Source: G963662675 sp963662675 (lineage in GTDB: Bacteria > Bacteroidota > Bacteroidia > Bacteroidales > Prolixibacteraceae). Taken from it: a DNA stretch of 64,000 bases. The notes beneath the pieces were generated by a model. The model saw only the letters and a list, made by a program, of their open reading frames with translations, had not been told where the DNA came from and searched no databases. Position numbers and translations under genes: made by a program. This document shows positions 6,502 to 14,714 of the stretch, piece by piece (position 1 is the first letter of the stretch; the number at the start of each line of letters is the position of its first letter). The stretch is taken from assembly GCA_963662675.2 (NCBI GenBank), contig CAXXHP010000004.1, positions 186,001 through 250,000 on the forward strand, written 5' to 3'.

Positions 6502-8427
6502 ATGGATGTTTTTGTGGAGAAGTTTGCTGACATTAAGATTTTAAGGTATGAGTTGATGGGGTTTGATAAACTTGATCTAACTCAAAAACAATATATCTTA
6601 TATTTGAGCGAAGCAGCACGTTGTGGACGTGATATTCTTTGGGATCAAAATAATCGCTACAATTTGAAAATTCGCAAATTGCTCGAAATCGTTTTTAACA
6701 CTTTTCATGGCAATCGAGAAACCAATGAATTCAAATCTTTCTTGATTTATCTCAAACGAGTCTGGTTTTCTAATGGTATTCACCACCATTATTCTATGGA
6801 TAAATTTATTCCTGAAATTGGAGTTGATGCATTTAAAGCACTTTTGGCAAAATCAGATATTGACACTTACAATTATAAAAATGAACTGGAGGATATTATT
6901 GATGTCATATATAATCCGGAAAGAGAAGGAAAAGGAGTGAGTCTGGATGGAGAAAAAGATTTGCTTAAAGCATCTGCAATGAACTACTACCATGGCGTTT
7001 CTCAACAGGAAGCCGAATCTTTCTACGCAGAGAAGAGGAAAGCTGCTCCGAAAAATGCACCTTCATTTGGATTGAATACGCAATTGATTAAAGAGGGTGG
7101 TGCAATTAAGGAATTGGCTTGGAGCGCAAATGGAAAATATGGAAAGGCAATACAGCAAATAATTTATTGGCTTGAAAAGGCCAGCCATTTCACTGAAAAT
7201 ATTCAGCAGAAAGAAATGATACAAAAATTGATTGAATATTATCAAACCGGCGATCTTGCGCTGTTTGATGAATATAGCATTTCCTGGGTGAAAGAAAATG
7301 AAGGACAAGTTGACTTTGTAAATGGTTTTATAGAGGTATATGGTGATCCGTTGGGGATAAAAGGGAGTTGGGAGTCAATTGTTAATTATAAGGATGTGGA
7401 CGCTAGCAAAAGGGCGCAAATTTTATCTGAGAATGCAGGTTGGTTTGAAGCCAATTCTCCAATATCAGACGACTATAAGAAAAAAGAAGTAAAAGGTGTT
7501 AGCGCAAAAGTAATTCATGTGGCCATGTTAGGAGGCGATTGTTACCCTCATACGCCAATTGGAATAAACTTGCCCAATGCAGAGTGGATTAGAGAAGTTT
7601 ATGGTTCGAAATCAGTTACAATTGAAAACGTTACTCAGTCCTATTTCTTAGATTCTTTAAATAGTGGAATGTTGGAAGAATTTGCTGCGTCTGATGAAGA
7701 AATCGAAAGAGCTAAGAAATATGGTTATTTAGCTGGAAATATTCACACAGATCTGCATGAATGCTTGGGACATGGTTCAGGCAGGATGACGGAAGGAGCA
7801 AGTCCTGAAGATTTAAAGAACTATTACTCAACGATAGAAGAAACACGTGCCGATTTATTTGCGCTGTATTACATTGTTGATGAAAAACTTCAACAATTAG
7901 AGATTGTTCCTTCAGCTCAAACAGGAATGGCTGAATATGATTCCTATTTGCGTAATGGTTTGATTACGCAACTGACGAGAATCGAACTTGGAAAAGATAT
8001 CGAGGAATCTCACATGCGCAACAGACAGCTCATTGCTCGATGGGTGTATGAGCAGGATAAAACAAATCAGATTGTTGAACTGATAAAAAGAGAGGGTAAA
8101 ACATATGTGCGTGTGAATGATTATACGAAATTGCGCCATTTATTTGGACAGCTACTCGAGGAGGTTCAGCGAATAAAGTCTGAAGGCGATTTGGAGGCTG
8201 CTAGAGCATTGATTGAAACTTATGGCGTTAAAGTAGATCGGGTATTGCATGAGGAGGTTTTAATACGCTTTAAAATGCTAAATATTGCTCCATATGCAGG
8301 GTTTCTAAATCCAGAACTTACTTTGGTGAAAAATGAAAAGGGAGAGACTGTTGATGTGGATGTCGATTACTCTGCAGACTACGTGGAGCAGATGCTCTCT
8401 TATTCAAAGCGTTATGGTTTTTTGTAG
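6502..8427 (+). CDS. Dipeptidyl peptidase III (peptidase family M49)
   Basis: A 641-residue zinc metallopeptidase that removes dipeptides from the N-terminus of short peptides. The zinc motif reads HECLGH (residues 419-424). The third ligand lies in EETRAD (446-451), with Glu447 23 residues after the second histidine, the spacing known for Bacteroides thetaiotaomicron DPP III. The N-terminal region (LTQKQYILYLSEAARCGRDI) and the RVNDYTKLRHLFGQLLEEVQ segment are also typical. There is no signal peptide, so it should act in the cytoplasm, unlike some longer Bacteroidota forms that begin with a leader. It starts two bases after trmH ends. Substrates are likely tetra- to octapeptides, inferred from the family. 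Confidence 0.92.
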   Translation: MDVFVEKFADIKILRYELMGFDKLDLTQKQYILYLSEAARCGRDILWDQNNRYNLKIRKLLEIVFNTFHGNRETNEFKSFLIYLKRVWFSNGIHHHYSMDKFIPEIGVDAFKALLAKSDIDTYNYKNELEDIIDVIYNPEREGKGVSLDGEKDLLKASAMNYYHGVSQQEAESFYAEKRKAAPKNAPSFGLNTQLIKEGGAIKELAWSANGKYGKAIQQIIYWLEKASHFTENIQQKEMIQKLIEYYQTGDLALFDEYSISWVKENEGQVDFVNGFIEVYGDPLGIKGSWESIVNYKDVDASKRAQILSENAGWFEANSPISDDYKKKEVKGVSAKVIHVAMLGGDCYPHTPIGINLPNAEWIREVYGSKSVTIENVTQSYFLDSLNSGMLEEFAASDEEIERAKKYGYLAGNIHTDLHECLGHGSGRMTEGASPEDLKNYYSTIEETRADLFALYYIVDEKLQQLEIVPSAQTGMAEYDSYLRNGLITQLTRIELGKDIEESHMRNRQLIARWVYEQDKTNQIVELIKREGKTYVRVNDYTKLRHLFGQLLEEVQRIKSEGDLEAARALIETYGVKVDRVLHEEVLIRFKMLNIAPYAGFLNPELTLVKNEKGETVDVDVDYSADYVEQMLSYSKRYGFL

Positions 8428-8484
8428 TAGATTCTCCAAGCTTTAATTTTATATTCTGACATCGAATGACTAAACGATATATAC

Positions 8485-8614
8485 AAAAAAGACTGTTCAA
8501 AAAGTCTACAAATCATTGAGGGATGTCATCCCGAACTTGTTTCGTGATCTGTTTATTAAGATCCTAGAGCAAGTTCAGGATGACTCGTATCCCTACTTTA
8601 GGGACAGTTCTTTT
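8485..8614. repeat. 130-bp imperfect palindromic repeat
   Basis: Inner arms GTCATCCCGAACTTG (8525-8539) and CAAGTTCAGGATGAC (8570-8584) pair with one mismatch. A further inner pairing TGATCT / AAGATC leaves a short loop, and outer arms AAAAGACTGTTC (left, about 8487) and GGACAGTTCTTTT (right, 8602-8614) pair imperfectly. Sequence of this kind, with the GTCATCC-GAACTTGTTTC core, is a common dispersed intergenic palindrome in Bacteroidota genomes, from general knowledge. It contains no gene. The stretch from 8615 to 8734, between it and the rnf terminator, shows nothing I can identify. Confidence 0.7.
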
Positions 8615-8734
8615 AGATAATATTTTCACCCCGTTTAGCCATATGTTGGCTTTATCAATTCAGAAATGCTTAAAACAAAAGCCTTGTATTAGCTTGTGTT
8701 TTAAAGAGGTAGAATTTAACCACTTTAAAGTCGT

Positions 8735-8770
8735 AAAAAAGAGGTTATCCTTTGGGGATAGCCTCTTTTG
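8735..8770 (-). terminator. Rho-independent terminator of the rnf operon
   Basis: GAGGTTATCC (8741-8750) pairs with GGATAGCCTC (8756-8765, one mismatch), extended by an A run facing a T run. Read leftwards it ends in six T residues and lies 25 bases past the rnfA stop. Confidence 0.85.
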
Positions 8771-8794
8771 AAATATCGGGATATGATATATTAA

Positions 8795-9367
8795 CTATAC
8801 TAGTCCGCTGAATCCCATAAATGCCATTGCTAAAATGCCAGCAACAATGAGTGCGATTGGGGTTCCTTTTAGCCCTTTTGGTATATCGATCATGTCTAAG
8901 TGCTCGCGCAATCCTGCAAATAAAACCAGTGCTAATCCAAAACCAATAGCATTGCTAATTGCATAAACCACTCCTTCAATTAAATTAAATTCTTTCTGAA
9001 TTGTAAGAATGGCTACACCCAATATGGCACAATTTGTTGTAATCAAAGGGAGAAAAACGCCTAGTGCCTGATATAGGGAAGGGCTAACTTTTTTTAGAAT
9101 GATTTCTACTAACTGTACCAGAGAGGCAATAACCAATATGAAAGAAATTGTTTGAAGATAGGTTATGTCAAAAGGGGTTAGTATGTAGTATTGAATTAGG
9201 TAAGTGACAATTGTAGCAAGTACCATCACAAAAGTAACAGCACCGGTCATCCCAATCGCTGTTGGTATACGTTTGGAAACTCCCAAGAAAGGGCAAACTC
9301 CCAAAAATTGTGTCAAAACAATATTGTTGACAAAGACTGCTGAAATAATAATAATGATATATTCCAT
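8795..9367 (-). CDS. rnfA: Rnf complex subunit RnfA (electron transport complex, RsxA)
   Basis: A 190-residue integral membrane protein with about six transmembrane helices. RnfA is one of the two related core membrane subunits of the Rnf complex, which couples ferredoxin oxidation and NAD+ reduction to Na+ or H+ export. The diagnostic segments are NNIVLTQFLGVCPFLGVSKR near the N-terminus, with the cysteine that helps hold an iron-sulfur cluster between RnfA and RnfE, and LPLITTNCAILGVAI with the second conserved cysteine. It is the last gene of rseC-rnfBCDGEA, 11 bases after rnfE, with a terminator behind it. Confidence 0.95.
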   Translation of the reverse strand: MEYIIIIISAVFVNNIVLTQFLGVCPFLGVSKRIPTAIGMTGAVTFVMVLATIVTYLIQYYILTPFDITYLQTISFILVIASLVQLVEIILKKVSPSLYQALGVFLPLITTNCAILGVAILTIQKEFNLIEGVVYAISNAIGFGLALVLFAGLREHLDMIDIPKGLKGTPIALIVAGILAMAFMGFSGLV

Positions 9368-9378
9368 GAATTATTCTC

Positions 9379-9963
9379 CTATGCTTTTGTTATTCTTTTT
9401 ATGATGGCAATTAGGTAACCTAAAACAATGAAAGCACCTGGTGCAAGTACAAATAGAAGCATGCCATAGTCTTCGGGGAAGACAACAATGTCGAAAATTC
9501 TGCCGCTCCCAAGAAACTCGCGAATAGCACCAAGAATTGTCAATGCCATAGAAAACCCCAGTCCCATACTTAATCCGTCAATAGCTGATGATAGAACGTT
9601 GTGCTTTGATGCATATGCTTCAGCACGTCCAAGAACGATGCAGTTAACAACAATCAAAGGGATAAATAACCCCAAACTATCGAACAAGGATGGAAGGTAG
9701 GCTTGCATCAATAGCTCAACAACAGTTACAAATGCAGCTATAACGACGATGAAACTCGGTATTCGCACTTTATCAGGAATCACATCTTTAATAAGGGAAA
9801 CAACAATGTTTGCCATTAGAAGAACAAATGTTGTTGCCAATCCCATGCCCAATCCGTTAATTGCAGAAGAGGTTACGCCAAGTGTTGGACACATTCCTAA
9901 AAGCAATACGAATATTGGATTCTCTTTAATAAAACCTTTCGTGAAATTTTGCCATTGACTCAT
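9379..9963 (-). CDS. rnfE: Rnf complex subunit RnfE
   Basis: A 194-residue membrane protein homologous to RnfA and NqrD. After a short cytoplasmic start (MSQWQNFTKGFIKENPIF) come about six transmembrane helices. The conserved LLLGMCPTLGVTSSAINGLG and LIVVNCIVLGRAEAYASK motifs carry the paired cysteines that, with those of RnfA, coordinate a membrane-buried [2Fe-2S] cluster. The gene overlaps the end of rnfG by four bases, a sign of translational coupling. The length matches the family. Confidence 0.95.
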   Translation of the reverse strand: MSQWQNFTKGFIKENPIFVLLLGMCPTLGVTSSAINGLGMGLATTFVLLMANIVVSLIKDVIPDKVRIPSFIVVIAAFVTVVELLMQAYLPSLFDSLGLFIPLIVVNCIVLGRAEAYASKHNVLSSAIDGLSMGLGFSMALTILGAIREFLGSGRIFDIVVFPEDYGMLLFVLAPGAFIVLGYLIAIIKRITKA

Positions 9964-10709
9964 AGTGTACTCCCTTCTTCTTTAATTGTTGGAGTAGTTG
10001 TACCATCTACTTCATTTTCATGATAATCTACAGTTACAGTTTCTTTGTTAGTTTCACCTTGTTGATATGATGTTTGGGTGATGTCTTCCGTTTTTGTTGT
10101 TGCTGATGAAGAACCGTCTATGGAGCTATCATCTGCTAGATAGGTTTCATAGGCACGTCTAACGGCTTCGAGGAAGGCTCGCGAGGTAATTGTTGAGGCA
10201 GTTATTGCATCAATGTCGCCACCATCCTTACTAACAGTGAAGTTTGTTGTTCCTGGGTTTTTATCAATAATACTTTGATTAGGTTTGTCCGAATTATTGA
10301 ACCAACTGCCCATTTTTGAACCAAGTCCGGGAGTTTCTTTGTGTTCTAGTACTTCGTAGCCCGAAATAGTACCATCAGGTTTTAACCCAACCATTATCTG
10401 AATAAGCCCTCCAAATCCATTCTTAGAATACGTTTTAGCAGCAACGCCAACTAATTCGTTTGATGCATTGTATGCTGGGAAAAACTCTAAGCTATCTGCG
10501 TTTTCCTCCAAGGCGGCTTTCCATGGCTCTCCCAAACTTGTATACTCCGGAAGTATACTTTCTATAGCATCGTTTTGGGCTTTCATATTTGCTTCGGCAA
10601 TCGCACCTTTGGTAAGGTCATGCACAAAACCTAACACTGTTGCTGAAATAAATGAAACCAGCAATAACGTTAGTATCATGTTTTTGAATGTGGACTGTTT
10701 CTTCGCCAT
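9960..10709 (-). CDS. rnfG: Rnf complex subunit RnfG (FMN-binding)
   Basis: A 249-residue membrane-anchored flavoprotein. One transmembrane helix (about residues 11-30, ILTLLLVSFISATVLGFV) is followed by a periplasmic FMN-binding domain with ETPGLGSKMGSWF and the attachment motif ITASTITSRA, where a threonine holds covalent FMN. Compared with the usual domain it carries an extra tail of about 50 residues, rich in Ser, Thr, Glu and Asp (from about residue 195, DDSSIDGSSSATTKTED). This tail has no recognisable fold and is probably disordered. The gene overlaps rnfE by four bases and shares a base with rnfD. Confidence 0.93.
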   Translation of the reverse strand: MAKKQSTFKNMILTLLLVSFISATVLGFVHDLTKGAIAEANMKAQNDAIESILPEYTSLGEPWKAALEENADSLEFFPAYNASNELVGVAAKTYSKNGFGGLIQIMVGLKPDGTISGYEVLEHKETPGLGSKMGSWFNNSDKPNQSIIDKNPGTTNFTVSKDGGDIDAITASTITSRAFLEAVRRAYETYLADDSSIDGSSSATTKTEDITQTSYQQGETNKETVTVDYHENEVDGTTTPTIKEEGSTL

Positions 10710-11692
10710 TATCGAGTCCCTCCAAATCTTTTTGGTTTAACGTAAGTGTTAATCAACGGTGTAAACCCATTCATGATTAATATGGCAAAAGAAATACCTT
10801 CGGGATAAGCACCGAAGTTTCTAATTAGTACGGTAATGATCCCAATTCCCACGGCAAATATAAATTGTCCGCGGTGCGACATAGGGGAGGTGACCATATC
10901 TGTAGCCATGAAAATTGCACCCAACATGGCTCCACCTGTTAATAAATGGAAAACGGGTTGTATGTATTTTTCTGGATTAACCAACCACAGAGTGCCTTGT
11001 AGACAGAAGATGGTTCCTAAAACAAATATTGGGATGTGCCATGAAATCACCTTTTTCCATAGCAAATATCCAAATCCGAGTAAAAGCAGCATTGCCGATA
11101 CTTCTCCTAGTGATCCGGGCATGTTTCCATATAATAAATCCAATCCTGATGGTAAATCTGGGAGTAGTTCGCTAATTGATTTTCCACTATTAATACCTCC
11201 TTTTAGAATGCCGAGTGGAGTTGCAGTTGAAACAGCATCTATTGGAGAATGAATACTAACTGGCCAATTCGTCATCTGTACAGGAAATGAAATCAGCATA
11301 AAAACACGTCCTACCAATGCCGGATTAAATGGATTGTTTCCAAGTCCTCCAAATGACATTTTTCCAACTCCAATTGCCACTAATGCCCCAGCAATGAGTA
11401 TCCACGTTGGAATAGAGGAGGGGACGTTAAATGCCAGAAGAATTCCAGTAAGGGCGGCAGAACCATCTGTTATCTTCGGTTCTTCTTTCATCAGAAATCT
11501 TTGAATCAGAAATTCAAAGGCCATACACGAGACTACGGCAATAAGAGTAACACGTATTGCATCAAATCCAAACATGAATATGGACCAAGCCAGTGCCGGC
11601 ATTAGGGCCAGCAAGACCCTATACATAATTTTATTCACCGAATCGCTCGTGTGAACATGCGGTGAAGGTGATATGGTAAGCAGTTTACTCAT
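10709..11692 (-). CDS. rnfD: Rnf complex subunit RnfD
   Basis: A 327-residue membrane protein with about nine to ten transmembrane helices, related to NqrB. The N-terminus SPSPHVHTSDSVNKIMYRVL is the usual RnfD start. The sequence DAVSTATPLGILK holds the threonine (ATPL) that carries covalently bound FMN, and GKMSFGGLGNNPFNPALVGR is a strongly conserved loop. The start codon shares its last base context with rnfG, and the upstream gene rnfC ends 22 bases before. RnfD passes electrons through the membrane part of the ion-pumping complex. Confidence 0.95.
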   Translation of the reverse strand: MSKLLTISPSPHVHTSDSVNKIMYRVLLALMPALAWSIFMFGFDAIRVTLIAVVSCMAFEFLIQRFLMKEEPKITDGSAALTGILLAFNVPSSIPTWILIAGALVAIGVGKMSFGGLGNNPFNPALVGRVFMLISFPVQMTNWPVSIHSPIDAVSTATPLGILKGGINSGKSISELLPDLPSGLDLLYGNMPGSLGEVSAMLLLLGFGYLLWKKVISWHIPIFVLGTIFCLQGTLWLVNPEKYIQPVFHLLTGGAMLGAIFMATDMVTSPMSHRGQFIFAVGIGIITVLIRNFGAYPEGISFAILIMNGFTPLINTYVKPKRFGGTR

Positions 11693-11714
11693 CGTTTAAT
11701 TCTTAATAAACAAT

Positions 11715-13049
11715 TTATTTTTTCTGAGTTCTTATAATTTGCCCAACTGTATTTTTGCCTAATCGAATATAGTCCAATAGTGGACGATCTGCCGGGCAAG
11801 TATAGCTGCACGAGCCACATTCAATACAATCCATTACTCTGTTGTCTTTAGCTTTATCCCATAATTGCTTTTCCGAAATTGACATGAGAAGGTAGGGTTC
11901 TAGTCCCATTGGACATACAGAAACACAGCGACCACAGCGAATGCAGTTTTGAATGGGCTTCCGTTTAGACTCTTTATCGGGTACTAATAATATGCCTGAT
12001 GTTCCTTTCGTGACAGGAATATCAAGTGATGCAATCGCTTTTCCCATCATTGGACCTCCACTTATTACTTTTCCTGTATTTTCGGGTAATCCACCGGCAG
12101 CTTCTATTAGATCGTTTACCGGAGTTCCAATGCGTACCTTAAAATTAGATGGGTTTTTTAATGCTTTTCCGGTTACAGTAACCACGCGTTCCACCAAGGG
12201 TTTGTTCTTTTGAACGGCTTCATATACGGCAAATGCAGTTCCAATATTAATAACAACAGCACCAACAGCAATGGGTAGGGAGCCTGAAGGTACTTCTCTG
12301 CCGGAGATGGCTTTAATAAGTTGTTTCTCTCCTCCCTGTGGGTATTTTACTTTTAGAGGGACAACTCTGATTGACGAAGCGGAATCTGTAATTTTTTGTA
12401 AATTAAGAATGGCGTTTTTCTTATTGTTCTCGATACCAATAAAAGCTTTTTTTACCTGAAGTGCTGCCATTAATAATCTGATGCCAACAATAATTTCTTT
12501 ACCCTTTTCAAGCATGAGTCGGTGATCCGATGTTAGGTATGGTTCACATTCGACCCCGTTGATGATAAGCATTTCTATTTTCTTCATCCCCTGAGGAGGC
12601 ATGAGTTTAACATGCGTTGGGAAAGTTGCTCCTCCTAATCCTACGATGCCGGCTTGTCCAATCTTGTCAATAATATACTTGCTGTCTGATTGGTAGTCTT
12701 CAACTAATAGGTCACTTGTATCAATGCTTTCCTCCCATTCATCTCCTTCAACATTAATGATGAAGCCTTGTTTCGGGAATCCGGAAGAATCATGGGCAAT
12801 GTCTATTTTCTTAATTGTTCCCGATACCGATGAATGTATGTTGGCAGATACAAATCCCCCTGCCTTGGCAATTACTTGTCCTACTTTTACCTTGTCGCCT
12901 TTTTTTACCAGGGCTTGTGCTGGTGCTCCAATATGTTGGGCAATGGGTATAAAAACGCTTTTGGGTAAAGCCATTTTTTCAATGGCTTTGTTTGCTGAGA
13001 GTTTATTGTCAGCAGGATGAACCCCTCCAAGTTTGAATGTTTTTAACAC
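11715..13049 (-). CDS. rnfC: Rnf complex subunit RnfC
   Basis: A 444-residue cytoplasmic/peripheral subunit. It has the RnfC N-terminal domain (GGVHPADNKLSANKAIEKM), a GGATFPTHVKL loop that belongs to the NADH/FMN-binding fold related to NuoF, and two C-terminal [4Fe-4S] motifs, CIRCGRCVSVCPMGLEP and CIECGSCSYTCPADRPLLD. RnfC is the site where NAD+/NADH exchanges electrons with the rest of the complex. The short C-terminal end after the clusters means it lacks the long repetitive tail seen in enterobacterial RnfC. It overlaps the end of rnfB by seven bases. Confidence 0.95.
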   Translation of the reverse strand: MLKTFKLGGVHPADNKLSANKAIEKMALPKSVFIPIAQHIGAPAQALVKKGDKVKVGQVIAKAGGFVSANIHSSVSGTIKKIDIAHDSSGFPKQGFIINVEGDEWEESIDTSDLLVEDYQSDSKYIIDKIGQAGIVGLGGATFPTHVKLMPPQGMKKIEMLIINGVECEPYLTSDHRLMLEKGKEIIVGIRLLMAALQVKKAFIGIENNKKNAILNLQKITDSASSIRVVPLKVKYPQGGEKQLIKAISGREVPSGSLPIAVGAVVINIGTAFAVYEAVQKNKPLVERVVTVTGKALKNPSNFKVRIGTPVNDLIEAAGGLPENTGKVISGGPMMGKAIASLDIPVTKGTSGILLVPDKESKRKPIQNCIRCGRCVSVCPMGLEPYLLMSISEKQLWDKAKDNRVMDCIECGSCSYTCPADRPLLDYIRLGKNTVGQIIRTQKK

Positions 13050-13990
13050 GCTTGGCCTCCTTGTTTATTATCAATAATGTTTGATTGACTACTATTTTCT
13101 GTATTTGGTTTCGAGGAAGTAGCTGATTTAGCTTTTTCTGATTCCAATGGAACAGCTTCTTTTATTTTCCTTGGAGGAAAATTGACCTCGATAATTGCAT
13201 TTGTCGGACATTCAATGACACATTTTCTGCATAATTTACACTTGTCATCATGAATAAACGCCAAATTGTTCTCCATTGTTATTGCATCAAAAGGACACAC
13301 GTTGAAGCATTTCTTACATCCGATACAAGCTACTTCGCATGATTTTTTTGCGATGCCACCTTTTTCTTCATTACGGCATGCCACGTAAATCTTACGATTC
13401 TTTGGAGCCTGTTTTCGTAATTCGATTAGGTCTTTGGGGCAGGCTTTTACACATGCTCCACATGCAACGCATTTATCGTCTGAGACTTCAGGTAACCCGG
13501 TTTCTGGATTCATGAGAATGGCGTCGAACTCACATGAAACGACACAGTCACCATGTCCTAAACAACCGTATTGACACCCCGTATCTCCACTGTGAATTGA
13601 AGATGCAATAGCACATGAGGGACTCCCATCAAAACGATTCGTTTTTGGACGGAGTTCACAAGTTCCGTTACATCGGACAACTGCAACCTTTGGGGTTTGT
13701 GCTATGGCATCTATTCCTAAGATAGCAGCAACTCCGGTCATGCAATCGTTTCCACCTACCGGACAAAATAGGGAGGATAAATCGTCTGCTTTTACACAGG
13801 CTTCTGCAAATGCCCTACATCCGGCAAATCCGCATCCTCCGCAATTGGCTGCTGGTAAGGCGTTTTCAACATCGTCGATCCGTGGATCTTCATATACTTT
13901 AAATTTTTGAGCGACAAAATATAAGATTACTGAAGCAAGTACTCCTATTAAACTCAACGTAATAATCGTATAAACAATCGTTATGCTCAT
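13043..13990 (-). CDS. rnfB: Rnf complex subunit RnfB (ferredoxin-type)
   Basis: A 315-residue iron-sulfur protein that accepts electrons from soluble ferredoxin. One N-terminal transmembrane helix (about residues 5-27) anchors it. The conserved cluster site ANCGGCGFAGCRAFAEAC follows, then a string of ferredoxin motifs: CVACGACVKACPKD, CIGCKKCFNVCP and CKLCRKCVIECP, plus an earlier Cys-rich segment CQYGCLGHGDCVVSC. The C-terminal tail (from about residue 280) is rich in Ser, Lys and Asn and ends GGQAC, a single cysteine at the very end. It starts five bases downstream of rseC. Confidence 0.95.
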   Translation of the reverse strand: MSITIVYTIITLSLIGVLASVILYFVAQKFKVYEDPRIDDVENALPAANCGGCGFAGCRAFAEACVKADDLSSLFCPVGGNDCMTGVAAILGIDAIAQTPKVAVVRCNGTCELRPKTNRFDGSPSCAIASSIHSGDTGCQYGCLGHGDCVVSCEFDAILMNPETGLPEVSDDKCVACGACVKACPKDLIELRKQAPKNRKIYVACRNEEKGGIAKKSCEVACIGCKKCFNVCPFDAITMENNLAFIHDDKCKLCRKCVIECPTNAIIEVNFPPRKIKEAVPLESEKAKSATSSKPNTENSSQSNIIDNKQGGQAC

Positions 13991-13995
13991 AGTAA

Positions 13996-14412
13996 TTATT
14001 CTAAAGGCTTTAATTTAAATTGAAAGCTTTGTTTTAACTTGTTTCTATAAAAAAATAAAATAAGATAGTAAGGTAGAAGGATTGATAATGACAGAAGGCC
14101 AATAATTCCTTCATTTGTTGTGAAATAGCTTGAGAGTATTAACACAGCCAATAAAAGTATAAAAGGTAACAAGTAGCCTAGAGCTAGAGCCTTGAAACCT
14201 TGAGACGACTTCCCAATTACATTTACATGTTGTCCAATGTAAAAATCGCCATTGAAACTGGTAATTTCTATTTCTTTGTCTTTCATGTCTGCTGCTGTGC
14301 AGGCCCCTTTGGCATGACAAGAGGCACAAGCAGATTCAGTAATAATGCCTACTATTATACTTTTTTCAGAAAGCTTTTTAATAACTCCCCGGTGTGAGAT
14401 TTCTTCCGACAT
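13996..14412 (-). CDS. rseC: RseC/SoxR-reducing-type membrane protein
   Basis: A 138-residue protein of the RseC/MucC family. It has an N-terminal cytoplasmic part with SRGVIKKLSEKSIIVG-like beta strands, the cysteine group ACASCHAKGACTAADMK, and two transmembrane helices around residues 75-120. In Bacteroidota, rseC heads the rnf operon, and in enteric bacteria RseC works with Rsx/Rnf to keep SoxR reduced. The ATG at 14412 is preferred over an upstream in-frame ATG at 14538. It gives the family length, and a promoter-like TAGTTTTG lies between the two at 14446-14453. It is the first gene of the operon. Confidence 0.85.
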   Translation of the reverse strand: MSEEISHRGVIKKLSEKSIIVGIITESACASCHAKGACTAADMKDKEIEITSFNGDFYIGQHVNVIGKSSQGFKALALGYLLPFILLLAVLILSSYFTTNEGIIGLLSLSILLPYYLILFFYRNKLKQSFQFKLKPLE

Positions 14413-14445
14413 TCTGTTTTTTCTTCTTCCTTGCTTTTCTCGCTG

Positions 14446-14453
14446 CAAAACTA
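14446..14453 (-). promoter_or_regulatory. Candidate -7 promoter element of rseC-rnfBCDGEA
   Basis: Read leftwards the bases are TAGTTTTG, an exact match to the Bacteroidota consensus TAnnTTTG. They lie 33 bases before the chosen rseC start. No clear -33 TTTG is seen, so the match rests on the -7 box only. Confidence 0.5.
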
Positions 14454-14714
14454 TAATGTTTGAATTATTTGTCCGTGGAAAAATATCTTTTATAAAACAC
14501 TTGTATTTATTTATAATCAGTCTAAATAAGGAAGGCATTAGAGACAGGTGTTATGCTCTGTTTATGAGGCATATATGGAAGTGCATGATAAAAATCATTG
14601 TTTGTTATTGACATGTAGCTTTTATGCTAGACATTTTTGGAAATGTATATTCAAACAATACGTGCAAATGTTCGTTTAGTTGTGTGGTTATAGCAAAAAC
14701 AAAACATCAAGATT

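Noticed and set aside
12724..13020. Opposite-strand frames within rnfC, rnfB, trkH, guaB and other long genes
   Set aside because: They are shadows of strongly conserved genes and show no start context or family resemblance.
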